64,000 bases of DNA from assembly GCA_015064385.1 (NCBI GenBank), contig SVSI01000003.1, forward strand, positions 116,434-180,433. Direction: 5' to 3'. The position numbers and the translations under genes are program-made. This document shows, piece after piece, positions 9,306 through 17,780 of the stretch (position 1 is the first letter of the stretch; the number at the start of each line of letters is the position of its first letter). This DNA is from Oscillospiraceae bacterium. GTDB lineage: Bacteria; Bacillota; Clostridia; Oscillospirales; CAG-272. The notes beneath the pieces are model-generated. The model was not told the origin of the DNA. It saw only the letters and a program-made list of their open reading frames with translations, and ran no database searches.

Positions 9306-10019
9306 ATGAGTAGCTTCAGAAAGCAGTTTGAGGAGATATTTTCCTCACTCGGACTTGAAAAATATATATCGGATGATAATGTCGAGCGCTTTGAGGCGCT
9401 TTATACGATGCTCAATGAGACCAATAAGGTTATGAATCTTACGGCGCTCACCGAGGAAAGGGACGTTATAATCGGGCATTTTGCAGACTCGCTCGCTGGT
9501 ACCGACCTTCTGCCGCAGGGCGCGAGGGTTATCGATGTCGGCTGTGGAGGAGGATTTCCCACTCTGCCGCTTGCTATCGTGCGTCCCGACGTCTTTATAA
9601 CCGCGCTCGATTCTACCGCGAAAAAGCTCGTTTTCGTCTCTGACGTGGCAAAAAAGCTCGGTCTTAACGTGGAAACGCTCGCTATGCGCGCGGAGGATGC
9701 CGCCAAGATGCCCGAGTATCGCGAAGGATTCGATATTTGCATATCAAGAGCGGTCGCGCGGCTCAATATTCTTGACGAGATATGTATTCCCTTTGTGAAA
9801 AAGGGAGGCACGTTTATCGCAATGAAGGGTGCGCTTTCGGATGAGGAATATGCCGAAGCGAAAAAGGGAATATCCCTTCTCGGAGGAAGCTTGACCGAAA
9901 ATAAAAAAAGCACTCTTGCCGATTTCGGCGAAAGAGCGCTGCTTGTTATAGGAAAGACCTCAAATACTCCCGAAAAATATCCGCGTGCGTACGCGAAGAT
10001 AAAGAAAAGCCCGCTGTAA
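9306..10019 (+). CDS. rsmG: 16S rRNA (guanine-527-N7)-methyltransferase RsmG
   Basis: SAM-dependent methyltransferase that modifies G527 of 16S rRNA; loss gives low-level streptomycin resistance in studied species. The 237 residues show the GidB family layout: N-terminal helix with LNETNKVMNLTALTEERDV, the SAM-binding loop VIDVGCGGGFPTLPLAI (about 75-91), and ISRAVARLNILDEI. It is usually found with mnmG/mnmE near oriC, but here it ends a plus-strand run after a CPBP protease and faces the rnf operon across a bidirectional terminator. Confidence 0.93.
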   Translation: MSSFRKQFEEIFSSLGLEKYISDDNVERFEALYTMLNETNKVMNLTALTEERDVIIGHFADSLAGTDLLPQGARVIDVGCGGGFPTLPLAIVRPDVFITALDSTAKKLVFVSDVAKKLGLNVETLAMRAEDAAKMPEYREGFDICISRAVARLNILDEICIPFVKKGGTFIAMKGALSDEEYAEAKKGISLLGGSLTENKKSTLADFGERALLVIGKTSNTPEKYPRAYAKIKKSPL

Positions 10020-10022
10020 AAC

Positions 10023-10050
10023 AAAAATTCTGCCGAAAGGCAGAATTTTT
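10023..10050. terminator. Bidirectional terminator between rsmG and the rnf operon
   Basis: Perfect 12-bp arms AAAAATTCTGCC/GGCAGAATTTTT around a GAAA tetraloop. The symmetric A and T tracts let it act on both convergent transcripts. Confidence 0.88.
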
Positions 10051-10547
10051 TATTTTATATTTACCTTGCTGACAAGCAAAGATCCCGCAAATCCGATGAA
10101 AATTCCTGAGATCACAGCCGAGATAACGAGCACTGGCAGATAGAATATTATCTCGGACGTGCCGAGTATAACTGCGGCAACGAGTATCTGCGCTACGTTG
10201 TGAGAGATGGCTCCCGCACAGCTCACGCCGACCGTCGAGAAATTTTCGCTTCTTTTCATTATAGCCATAACACTAACGCTCACGAGTGCACCCGCAAAGC
10301 TGTACGCGAGCGACAGGACGCTTCCGAAAAGCAGAAAAGAGATAAAAACTCGCATGAGCGAAACCGTGCTCGCACTTTTGAAATTGAGCTTGTATAGTGT
10401 GAATATTACGGCGATATTGGCAAGTCCGATCTTGATACCGGGTATTGCCGTGAGCGGCGGAATAAGCCCTTCAAGATAGGAAAGCCCGAGCGCCACGAGA
10501 GTCAGCATGGCGAGTATGACCGTTTCTTTTACCTTGAGATTTCTCAT
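10050..10547 (-). CDS. Gx transporter family / heptaprenyl diphosphate synthase component I-like membrane protein
   Basis: A 165-residue hydrophobic protein with about five membrane segments, of the family annotated as Gx transporter or heptaprenyl diphosphate synthase component I. The motif GIKIGLANIAVIFTLY is characteristic. The start at 10547 is set by AGGAGG ten bases upstream; a GTG 27 bases earlier would put that Shine-Dalgarno inside the gene. Its ATG overlaps the stop of the NusG domain II gene (ATGA), so it is coupled to it. In many Clostridia these two genes trail the rnf cluster; their biochemical link to Rnf is not established. Confidence 0.75.
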   Translation of the reverse strand: MRNLKVKETVILAMLTLVALGLSYLEGLIPPLTAIPGIKIGLANIAVIFTLYKLNFKSASTVSLMRVFISFLLFGSVLSLAYSFAGALVSVSVMAIMKRSENFSTVGVSCAGAISHNVAQILVAAVILGTSEIIFYLPVLVISAVISGIFIGFAGSLLVSKVNIK

Positions 10548-10954
10548 AAAAGCTCCGCCTCCTTGAAAATGCACGCCACCGCATCTACCGCAGAGCCACC
10601 GCCCTCAACCGTAATAACTATCTGCGAGGGCAGGCAGATTATACTTTCTCCTGCGCGCGAGATAATGCCCATTCGCTCGCACGAGTGATCCTTACATATC
10701 GGCTGTGAAACGAAGGCAGCGCCGTTCTCTATATTAAATATAAGAAGCGTTTGTCCGTCCGAGCTTTTTATGGGGAGGGATATATTCTCCGAAAGCGAAT
10801 ATTTTGCGATCTCCTCTCCTTTAAGTGAAACGGTAACGAACGTACCCGCAGAGCGGGGAACAAGGGTGAAAATAAGCAAAATAAGGGCGATGACGAGAGG
10901 TGTCAGAATAACGATAATATCATTTCGTATTATCTTTTTTCTTGACTGATCCAT
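10544..10954 (-). CDS. NusG domain II-containing membrane-anchored protein
   Basis: A 136-residue protein with one N-terminal membrane segment (about 14-32) followed by an extracytoplasmic NusG domain II-like beta domain. It contains the family pattern C-K-D-H-S-C-E-R-M-G near residue 87 and ICLPSQI. The paired cysteines and histidine could bind a cofactor or metal, but this is not shown. The gene lies 22 bases downstream of rnfB and overlaps the next gene by four bases. Despite the name it is not the transcription factor NusG, because the NGN and KOW regions are missing. Confidence 0.78.
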   Translation of the reverse strand: MDQSRKKIIRNDIIVILTPLVIALILLIFTLVPRSAGTFVTVSLKGEEIAKYSLSENISLPIKSSDGQTLLIFNIENGAAFVSQPICKDHSCERMGIISRAGESIICLPSQIVITVEGGGSAVDAVACIFKEAELL

Positions 10955-10976
10955 TTCTCGTCACCGCCTTGATATT

Positions 10977-11801
10977 TTATGCGTTTACAGCTTCCTTGAT
11001 CTTTGCGCTGAAATCTGCGTGCTTAAGACAGCCAACGGGACATGCTGAAACGCATTCTCCGCAAGCCGTGCACTTTTCGTAGTCGATTTTTGCAAGGTTG
11101 TTTTCTACCTTTATAGCATCGTGCTGACAGGTCTTTTCGCACTTTTTACATCCGATGCAACCGTTCGAACATTCCGAACGGGTAAGTGCGCCCTTTTCGC
11201 TGTTGTTGCAGGCAACAACGACGTACTTTTTATCGCCAAAGAGCGAAATGAGCGCGTTGGGACAGGTCTTTGCACAAAGTCCGCAGCCCGTACATTTGGC
11301 AGGATCGATGTGAGCAACTCCGCCCGCAAGCGTGATGGCATCACTTTGACAAACGCTCATACAGTCTCCGAATCCGAGACATCCGTGCGGACAGCTCCAC
11401 TGACCTGCGAAGAGCATTTTCGCGCCCACGCAGGTGTGTATTCCTTCGTAGTTGAATTTCGTGTGAGTTGCGGAGCAGTCACCGTGACAGTGAACGTAAG
11501 CCACCTTCTTTTCAACGTCGGCAAACTCGACGCCCAGTGTTTCGGCGATCTTTTTTGCCGCGTCCGCACCGCCGGGGGTACAGAGGTTCGTGGGAGTGCC
11601 TTCTTTTTCAACGAGTGCGGCGGCATATCCGTCACAACCTGTAAATCCGCACGCTCCGCAGTTTGCACCGGGCAGACAAGCTCTCACCTCGGTGATGCGC
11701 TCATCGACCTTTACCTCCATTACCTTGGAGGCGACGGTAAGAATAAGTCCGCAGATAAGACCGATAACGGCAACAACGACTATTGCAATAATGATTTCCA
11801 T
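10977..11801 (-). CDS. rnfB: Rnf complex subunit RnfB (iron-sulfur)
   Basis: Electron-entry subunit of the ferredoxin:NAD oxidoreductase that pumps Na+ or H+. It has one N-terminal membrane helix (about 3-25), then the Fe-S motif CLPGANCGACGFTGC (about 42-56), a cysteine-rich block CPHGCLGFGDCMSVC, and ferredoxin-like motifs CTGCGLCAKTCP, CIGCKKCEKTCQ and CTACGECVSACP. The 274-residue length matches clostridial RnfB rather than the shorter proteobacterial form. It is the last rnf subunit in the order C-D-G-E-A-B. Confidence 0.95.
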   Translation of the reverse strand: MEIIIAIVVVAVIGLICGLILTVASKVMEVKVDERITEVRACLPGANCGACGFTGCDGYAAALVEKEGTPTNLCTPGGADAAKKIAETLGVEFADVEKKVAYVHCHGDCSATHTKFNYEGIHTCVGAKMLFAGQWSCPHGCLGFGDCMSVCQSDAITLAGGVAHIDPAKCTGCGLCAKTCPNALISLFGDKKYVVVACNNSEKGALTRSECSNGCIGCKKCEKTCQHDAIKVENNLAKIDYEKCTACGECVSACPVGCLKHADFSAKIKEAVNA

Positions 11802-11816
11802 TTTCGCCGTACCTCC

Positions 11817-12416
11817 TTACAGAAAGAGTGCTTCCGCTACTCCGGCAAAGCCGAAGAATGCAAGAGAAACTATTGCGGCGGACACGAGCGTTATGGGAAG
11901 TCCCTTGAACGACTCGGGCGGATCTGCCTGCTCAACTCTCGAACGGACGCCCGAGAATATTACCATTGCAAGCAAGAATCCGAGACCGCATCCGAGCGAG
12001 CTTACCATTGACTCGATAAAATTGTATCCGTCGCTGATGTTGTTGAGCGCTACGCCGAGAACGGCACAGTTCGTGGTGATAAGGGGGAGATAAACTCCGA
12101 GAGATTTGTGAAGTGCGGGTATGTACTTTTTCAGTACGATCTCAACGAACTGAACGAGTGCCGCTATAACGAGAATGAACACGATAGTCTGCATATATTC
12201 GAGCTTTTGAGGCACGAGAATATACGTGTATATCGGCCAGGTTGCGGCTGTTGCGGCAAGCATTACGAATATTACCGCGACTCCCATTCCCGTTGCCTGA
12301 TCGAGTTTTTTTGAAACTCCGAGGAAGGGACAGATACCGAGAAACTTACTGAGAACGTAGTTGTTTACGAGCACCGAGCTCACGAGTATAAAGGCAAGTT
12401 GTTTGATCATTTCCAT
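11817..12416 (-). CDS. rnfA: Rnf complex membrane subunit RnfA
   Basis: A 199-residue, six-helix membrane subunit, homologous to RnfE and to NqrE. The hallmark half-motif NYVLSKFLGICPFLGVS is near residue 19; its Cys and the RnfE counterpart ligate the intramembrane iron-sulfur centre. The second half carries TTNCAVLGVAL with the other conserved Cys. It sits 15 bases before rnfB and 19 after rnfE. Confidence 0.95.
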   Translation of the reverse strand: MEMIKQLAFILVSSVLVNNYVLSKFLGICPFLGVSKKLDQATGMGVAVIFVMLAATAATWPIYTYILVPQKLEYMQTIVFILVIAALVQFVEIVLKKYIPALHKSLGVYLPLITTNCAVLGVALNNISDGYNFIESMVSSLGCGLGFLLAMVIFSGVRSRVEQADPPESFKGLPITLVSAAIVSLAFFGFAGVAEALFL

Positions 12417-12435
12417 CTTAATTTACCTACCTTTC

Positions 12436-13158
12436 TCAGTTTTCGGAAGACTTTTCGTCTTTGACACCGCAAGCATCGTCGGGAGTGGAGAACGCTCTCT
12501 TCTTGCAGAAGGCGGCAGAGGGACAAGCGTCGCACGAGAAGTCCTTGCGCTTTACGCCCTTGCCCTTGGTTATCTTATTTATGAGTGCTATAAGGCATCC
12601 GAATACGAAAAATCCGCCCGGTGCCATAGTGAGTATCGAGATCGAATGATCTTTAAGGAAGGGAATATCCATTCCGCAGAAGGTTCCCGAGCCGAACACC
12701 TCGCGTATTGTTGCCATTGCACAGAGCGCAAGAGTGAATCCGAGTCCCATACCGACACCGTCGAAGAAAGAGTCTGCAACCGTGTTTTCACGGGCGAACA
12801 TTTCTGCTCTTCCGAGGATTATACAGTTAACGACTATAAGTGCCAGATATACTCCAAGACTTTCGTACAGATCATATACGTACGCCTGCATAACTAGCTG
12901 AACGATGGTAACGAATCCCGCAATAAGAACTATGTAGCAGGGAATGCGTACCGTATCGGGAATGACTTTACGAAGCGCGGATATTGCCATATTCGAGCAG
13001 ATAAGAACGAGCATTGCGGCAATACCCATACCCGCTGCCGCGGTAACGCTCGTCGTAACTGCGAGAGTGGGGCAGGTTCCGAGAACGAGAACGAGAACGG
13101 GATTTTCACGGATTATACCGTTTATAAGAATTGAAAGCTTACTTTTTTTCTTTTCCAT
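12436..13158 (-). CDS. rnfE: Rnf complex membrane subunit RnfE with Cys-rich tail
   Basis: Six-helix partner of RnfA. NPVLVLVLGTCPTLAVT (about residues 18-34) and IVVNCIILGRAE carry the two conserved cysteines of the shared membrane [2Fe-2S] site. After the last helix there is an extension of about 40 residues with five cysteines (DFSCDACPSAAFCKKR, then DDACG), absent from the short proteobacterial RnfE. It could bind an extra metal or cluster, but that is inference. Total 240 residues. Confidence 0.93.
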   Translation of the reverse strand: MEKKKSKLSILINGIIRENPVLVLVLGTCPTLAVTTSVTAAAGMGIAAMLVLICSNMAISALRKVIPDTVRIPCYIVLIAGFVTIVQLVMQAYVYDLYESLGVYLALIVVNCIILGRAEMFARENTVADSFFDGVGMGLGFTLALCAMATIREVFGSGTFCGMDIPFLKDHSISILTMAPGGFFVFGCLIALINKITKGKGVKRKDFSCDACPSAAFCKKRAFSTPDDACGVKDEKSSEN

Positions 13159-13174
13159 TTTTCGTCCTCCTTCT

Positions 13175-13708
13175 TTAGTTTGCGCTTATTACGGCAAAGG
13201 CGGCGAGAGCGTCGCTTATTGCCGATCTGTACGCCTTTGAAGTTACGGTAGCACCCGAAACAGTATCTACCGCTCCGACCGTGCTCGCATCCGTGTCGAT
13301 ATATTTGTCTGTGTAGCTCTTGTCGTTTACGACCTTGTCTCCGCCGATGGTGGGCGTTTCGTTGTTTGCCAGCGTGGACGTTTTAATGACCTTGCCCTCT
13401 GTCGAAACGGCACACATAATGACGAGTCCGTTAGAGTAACCCTTTGTAGTTATCTTGAAAACGTATCCGATCCCGCTCGTTTCCTTATATACTGCGGTAA
13501 CACTCTGAGGGAGCTTACACTTGTCAAGATCCGTTATCTCTTCAAAGCCCGCACCCTCAGGGATAAGCTCCTTGAGAGCCGCCTGAGTACGTTCGTGCTC
13601 ACCCTTTTCGATAGTGTCCTTGGTGAAATAATTCGTAAGACCGAGTGCCGCGGCGATAACGAGACAAATTGCGGTAATAACTATCACACATTTGATGGAT
13701 TCCTTCAT
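13175..13708 (-). CDS. rnfG: Rnf complex flavin subunit RnfG
   Basis: Periplasm-facing subunit with one N-terminal membrane helix (about 7-28) and an FMN-binding domain. The flavinylation motif is VSGATVTS near residue 155, where the Thr carries a phosphoester-linked FMN added by ApbE. No apbE gene lies in this window. The start codon overlaps the stop of rnfD by four bases, so translation is coupled. Confidence 0.93.
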   Translation of the reverse strand: MKESIKCVIVITAICLVIAAALGLTNYFTKDTIEKGEHERTQAALKELIPEGAGFEEITDLDKCKLPQSVTAVYKETSGIGYVFKITTKGYSNGLVIMCAVSTEGKVIKTSTLANNETPTIGGDKVVNDKSYTDKYIDTDASTVGAVDTVSGATVTSKAYRSAISDALAAFAVISAN

Positions 13709-14652
13709 TTTGCCTCACCGCCTTTCGCTTTTTTAGTGCCGAGCGGACGCATTACCGTCCACTTTTCTATGTAGGGGCTGAGAATGTTCATAAGGAGTAT
13801 TGCAAAGGATACACCCTCCGGGAAGCTTCCGAAGATACGTATGAGCGCGGTGATAAGTCCGCATCCGATACCGAAGATTATCTTACCCAAGGGAGTTGCG
13901 GGGGAGGTGACGTAATCGGTTGCCATAAATATCGCACCGATAAGAAGTCCGCCCGAGAGAGCGTGCATTATCGGATCTTCGCCCGCAAGCAGAGTGCAGA
14001 GCATCACGGTGCCGATGAACGCTACGGGAATGTGCCAGGTTATGATTCTGCGGGCGAGCAGATAAATTCCGCCGATGATAAGTGCTATTGCACAGGTCTC
14101 ACCGATAGAGCCGCCGTGCAGACCGAAAAGAAGCTGCATGGTGCCGGGAATAGTTTCCGCACCCTCTGCGAGAGGTGTAGCACCCGATACCGCGTCTATA
14201 CCTGCTATTGATTTAATAACGGGATTCGATTCACCCGCAACCTTTGCGCTGAACGAGAGGAAGAGAACTATTCTTCCCACCATTGCGGGGTTTGCAAAGT
14301 TCTTTCCGATACCGCCGAAGAGACATTTCACGACTACGATCGAGATCACCGATCCGACCGCCGCTTGCCAGAGCTCAACGGTGGTAGGAAGGTTGAGCGC
14401 AAGGATAAGTCCCGTAACTGCGGCAGAAAGATCAGAGATCGTCTGCTCTTTTTTGCAGGCAAGATTGAAAATGAATTCGGATAAAACGGATGCGATAACG
14501 CAGGTGGCTATAAGCGCAAGCGATTTCATACCGAAGATTATCACGGCAGCTACCGATACGGGGAGTAGCGCGATGATCACGTCCAGCATTACCTTTTGCG
14601 TCGTCCTCGACGATCTTATATGAGGTGACGATGAAACTGTAAGTTGATTCAT
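13705..14652 (-). CDS. rnfD: Rnf complex membrane flavin subunit RnfD
   Basis: A 315-residue polytopic subunit that shuttles electrons and probably forms part of the ion path. It contains the family strings SSPHIRSSRTTQKVMLDV at the N-terminus, NPAMVGRIVLF, and the FMN-attachment motif VSGATPLAEG near residue 156. It resembles NqrB. It lies 42 bases downstream of rnfC, with AAAGGA somewhat far (about 14 bases) from the ATG, which may lower its translation relative to neighbours. Confidence 0.94.
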   Translation of the reverse strand: MNQLTVSSSPHIRSSRTTQKVMLDVIIALLPVSVAAVIIFGMKSLALIATCVIASVLSEFIFNLACKKEQTISDLSAAVTGLILALNLPTTVELWQAAVGSVISIVVVKCLFGGIGKNFANPAMVGRIVLFLSFSAKVAGESNPVIKSIAGIDAVSGATPLAEGAETIPGTMQLLFGLHGGSIGETCAIALIIGGIYLLARRIITWHIPVAFIGTVMLCTLLAGEDPIMHALSGGLLIGAIFMATDYVTSPATPLGKIIFGIGCGLITALIRIFGSFPEGVSFAILLMNILSPYIEKWTVMRPLGTKKAKGGEAK

Positions 14653-14694
14653 TGTTTTATTTTTGATCCTTTCTTAAAGAGTTGAGGAGTAAAG

Positions 14695-16029
14695 TCAGTT
14701 TTTCGGCTTTGACGCGATATGCTGACGAAGTATCGCTTTTGCAAGGCGGTTACGCTGAACCAGTGGCTGCTTTGCGGGGCAGACGAAGGAGCAGCATCCG
14801 CATTCCATACACATTCCGAGATGGAGCGCCTCAAGTGCGGCACCGTCCTTTGCCTTGTACGCTCTCGTAAACGCCGTCGGATCGAGATGGAGGGGACAAG
14901 CGTTTATACAGCTTCCGCAGCGTATGCATGGCGAGGTGTCCTGCGTGGGCGCCTGCTTTTCATTCAGTGCAAGAATTGCGTTCGTGTTTTTTAGTATCGG
15001 CTGCTCGAGGTCGGGAACGCTTATTCCCATCATAGGACCGCCGTAGAGAACCTTTTTCGGCTCGCAAACGAGTCCGCCGCAGAAATCAAATACGTCCTTC
15101 ATTCTCGTTCCTATGGGAACGATTACGTTTTTGGGATCCTTGACCGCTCCGCCGGCTACGGTTACGCACTTTTTGACCAGAGGCATACCCGTTTTAACGT
15201 AAGAACCGATAAATGCGAGAGTCGTGCAGTTGAGAACGACTGCGCCGACGTCGATAGGCAGCTTGCCTTCGGGAATGAGCTTGCCCGTGGTGTTGTAAAC
15301 GAGCACCTTTTCTCCACCCTGAGGATATTTCGAGGGGAGCTTGCACACCGATACCGCGGGATCGTCCTTGGTCAGAGCTTTTATTGCCTCGATACATTCG
15401 GGCTTGTTGGACTCAATTCCGAAGATTATCTTTTTAGCATCGAGATATTTTTCAAGAAGCTCGATTCCGTATTTTATATCCTCTCCGCGATCGAGCATCG
15501 TTCTCGTGTCGCTGGTGATGTACGGCTCGCACTCCGCACCGTTTATTACGATCTCGGAAATACGGCTCGTGTCCTTGACGTCGAGCTTTATAGCAGTAGG
15601 GAAGCCCGCGCCGCCGAGACCGACGGCACCGCTCTCGCGTACTGCCGAAATGAACGAGTCGTAATCGTGGACGTCGGGAGCTTTGATCTCCGCGTAGGGA
15701 GTCATAAGTCCGTCCGATTCAATATGTATTACCTGCATAGGAGCTCCCGAGCTTGAGAGCATAGTGTCTATTTTTTTGACCGTTCCCGAAATACTTGAGT
15801 ATATAGGGGCGCTTACAAAGCCGCCTGCGCTTGCAAGAAGCTGACCTACGTCAACGTGGTCTCCCGCCTTCACGACCGGAGTTGCGGGTGCGCCTATATG
15901 CATCGACATCGGTATTATGACCGACGCGGGGGGATCCATATAAACGGGCGCGAGCTTTGAGGTGTCCTTGAAGTGAGGTAGATTCGCTCCGCCGGGCATC
16001 AAAGCTTTTCCGAATTTAAGAGAGAACAT
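14695..16029 (-). CDS. rnfC: Rnf complex NADH-binding subunit RnfC
   Basis: First gene of the operon. RnfC holds FMN and binds NAD(H), like the Nqo1-type subunit of complex I. The 444 residues contain an N-terminal barrel-sandwich region, the nucleotide/FMN loop GAVGLGGAGFPTAIK (about 134-148), NGAECEPYI, and two C-terminal [4Fe-4S] motifs, CIRCGSCINACP (about 367) and CMECGCCSFVCP (about 406). Start ATG follows AAAGGAAAAG. A consensus promoter lies about 75 bases upstream. The complex couples reduced ferredoxin to NAD+ reduction and builds an ion gradient for ATP synthesis. Confidence 0.95.
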   Translation of the reverse strand: MFSLKFGKALMPGGANLPHFKDTSKLAPVYMDPPASVIIPMSMHIGAPATPVVKAGDHVDVGQLLASAGGFVSAPIYSSISGTVKKIDTMLSSSGAPMQVIHIESDGLMTPYAEIKAPDVHDYDSFISAVRESGAVGLGGAGFPTAIKLDVKDTSRISEIVINGAECEPYITSDTRTMLDRGEDIKYGIELLEKYLDAKKIIFGIESNKPECIEAIKALTKDDPAVSVCKLPSKYPQGGEKVLVYNTTGKLIPEGKLPIDVGAVVLNCTTLAFIGSYVKTGMPLVKKCVTVAGGAVKDPKNVIVPIGTRMKDVFDFCGGLVCEPKKVLYGGPMMGISVPDLEQPILKNTNAILALNEKQAPTQDTSPCIRCGSCINACPLHLDPTAFTRAYKAKDGAALEALHLGMCMECGCCSFVCPAKQPLVQRNRLAKAILRQHIASKPKN

Positions 16030-16095
16030 AAATTGGCTTTTCCTTTCAAGTTTGTTATATTTTTGTCAATAATACACTAATTTTAGAGTCGTATT

Positions 16096-16113
16096 TTGTG
16101 TATTATAACATAA
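16096..16113 (-). promoter_or_regulatory. Possible Rex-like operator over the rnf -10 box
   Basis: On the minus strand the 18 bases read TTATGTT-ATAA-TACACAA, the 7-4-7 layout of Rex sites (consensus about TTGTTAA-N4-TTAACAA) but with several mismatches. It lies inside a broader inverted repeat, GTATTTTGTGT/ACATAAAATAC (16091-16118), centred on the -10 box. A redox repressor would make sense here; the match alone is weak. Confidence 0.3.
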
Positions 16114-16130
16114 AATACACAATGTGTCAA
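16102..16130 (-). promoter_or_regulatory. Sigma-A promoter of the rnf operon
   Basis: Minus strand TTGACA (16130-16125), exactly 17 bases, then TATAAT (16107-16102): both boxes match the consensus perfectly. It would start transcription near 16095, leaving a leader of about 65 bases before rnfC. The 287-base gap between rnfC and miaB holds this and the divergent miaB promoter. Confidence 0.85.
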
Positions 16131-16267
16131 CATCAAAAGAGTGTTATTAAAGAATATTTATATAATAATTTATGGGATTTTTCTCCTGCTGCAAGCATAT
16201 GCGACCTTTAACGGCGGCGGGCAGTAAATCAATGACAAATATTTTTTTGTTTTTTCGGCGATTTTAC

Positions 16268-16296
16268 TTGTAAAAGAAGATAATTTCTGCTATAAT
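16268..16296 (+). promoter_or_regulatory. Sigma-A promoter upstream of miaB
   Basis: TTGTAA (16268-16273), 17 bases, and TATAAT (16291-16296) preceded by TGC (extended -10). It probably drives miaB, the ricA-like gene and perhaps mutS-mutL. Confidence 0.72.
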
Positions 16297-16334
16297 AAAT
16301 AAGATATACGACTATTTTGAAACAGAGAAGCGAA

Positions 16335-17756
16335 ATGGAACGAAAAGAAGTAATAATTTCACCCGAAAAAATAAAAGAACAGTATAGGTATATGGATCTT
16401 GTAAAGGATCTTCTCGGTCAGCGTATGCAGAGCGTACACTACGCGTACGTTGAGACCTTCGGCTGTCAGCAGAACGAGGCGGACAGCGAAAGAATTATGG
16501 GTATGCTCGTGAGTATGGGATATACCAAAACGACCGATCCGACCAATGCCGATATAATAATAGTCAACACCTGTGCCGTAAGAGAGCACGCGGAGCTTCG
16601 AGCGCTTTCGATAACCGGTCAGTTCAAGCATCTCAAGGAAAAGAAGAGGTCGCTAATAATCGGTGTTTGCGGATGTATGGTATCGCAGGAGCACCGCAAG
16701 GAGGATATCAAAAACAAATATCCGTACATAAATTTCCTTTTCGGTACGAGTATGAATTACCGCCTGCCCGAGATACTTTATACCGCGCTTATAAAGCAAA
16801 AACGCGCGTATTATCTTGATTGCGGGGACCAAGGGAATATAGCCGAAGGGCTGCCGGTTGAAAGAGAATCGAGCTTCAAGGCGTGGGTATCGGTAATGTA
16901 CGGCTGTAATAATTTCTGTACTTACTGCGTAGTGCCTTACGTTCGAGGACGCGAGCGAAGCAGAGACAAGGGTGAGATACTCTCCGAGATAAACGATCTT
17001 GCAAAAAAAGGATATAAGGAGATAACCCTGCTCGGTCAGAACGTAAACTCGTACGGCAAGGATCTTCCCGAGGAGTACGACTTTGCGGATCTGCTCTCCG
17101 ATATCTGCAAGATAGAGGGCGATTTTACAGTCCGCTTTATGACGAGCCACCCGAAGGATGCGTCGAAAAAGCTGATCGATACTATGGCGAAAAACGACAA
17201 GATAGCAAAAGCTTTCCACCTGCCGCTTCAGTCGGGAAGCGACCGCATCCTTAAAGAAATGAACCGTCACTACGACAAAAAATCATATCTTGAGCTTGTA
17301 TCGTATATGCGCGAAAGGATGCCCGATATTGCGATAACCACCGATATAATCGTCGGATTCCCGGGCGAGACTGAGGAGGATTTTGAGGAAACTCTCGAAA
17401 TGCTGAAAACGGTCGAATATGATAACATTTATTCCTTTATATATTCAAAGCGTAAGGGAACGAAGGCGTCCGTTATGGAATGTCAAATTCCGGAAAAGGT
17501 TAAAAAGGAACGCTTTGCGCGTATGATAGAAACGCAAAATGCGATATCAAACGGCAAAAACAACATCTATCTCGATACGGTGCAAAGGGTACTCGTAGAG
17601 GGAAGAAGCAAGACGAATCCGGACAAGCTGACGGGACGCAACGAGAAAAACCGTCTCGTGCATTTTTCCGGTCCCGATTCACTTATAGGGTGCTGGGCAA
17701 ATATTAAAATAACCGAAGCGGAGACGTTTTCGCTCTCGGGTGAACTTATAAAATAA
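16335..17756 (+). CDS. miaB: tRNA-2-methylthio-N6-dimethylallyladenosine synthase MiaB
   Basis: Radical SAM methylthiotransferase acting on i6A37 of tRNAs reading UNN codons. Three domains are visible: an N-terminal UPF0004 domain with ETFGCQQNEADSERI, NTCAVREHAE and GVCGCM, whose three cysteines bind the auxiliary cluster; the radical SAM core with CNNFCTYCVVPYVRG; and a C-terminal TRAM domain. The 473-residue length fits. An in-frame TTG 18 bases upstream has no ribosome site, so I use the ATG. MiaB next to a RicA/YlbF family gene and mutS-mutL repeats the B. subtilis ymcB-ymcA-(cotE)-mutS-mutL order. Confidence 0.93.
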   Translation: MERKEVIISPEKIKEQYRYMDLVKDLLGQRMQSVHYAYVETFGCQQNEADSERIMGMLVSMGYTKTTDPTNADIIIVNTCAVREHAELRALSITGQFKHLKEKKRSLIIGVCGCMVSQEHRKEDIKNKYPYINFLFGTSMNYRLPEILYTALIKQKRAYYLDCGDQGNIAEGLPVERESSFKAWVSVMYGCNNFCTYCVVPYVRGRERSRDKGEILSEINDLAKKGYKEITLLGQNVNSYGKDLPEEYDFADLLSDICKIEGDFTVRFMTSHPKDASKKLIDTMAKNDKIAKAFHLPLQSGSDRILKEMNRHYDKKSYLELVSYMRERMPDIAITTDIIVGFPGETEEDFEETLEMLKTVEYDNIYSFIYSKRKGTKASVMECQIPEKVKKERFARMIETQNAISNGKNNIYLDTVQRVLVEGRSKTNPDKLTGRNEKNRLVHFSGPDSLIGCWANIKITEAETFSLSGELIK

Positions 17757-17780
17757 TCAAAGATTAAGGAGAAAATAAAA

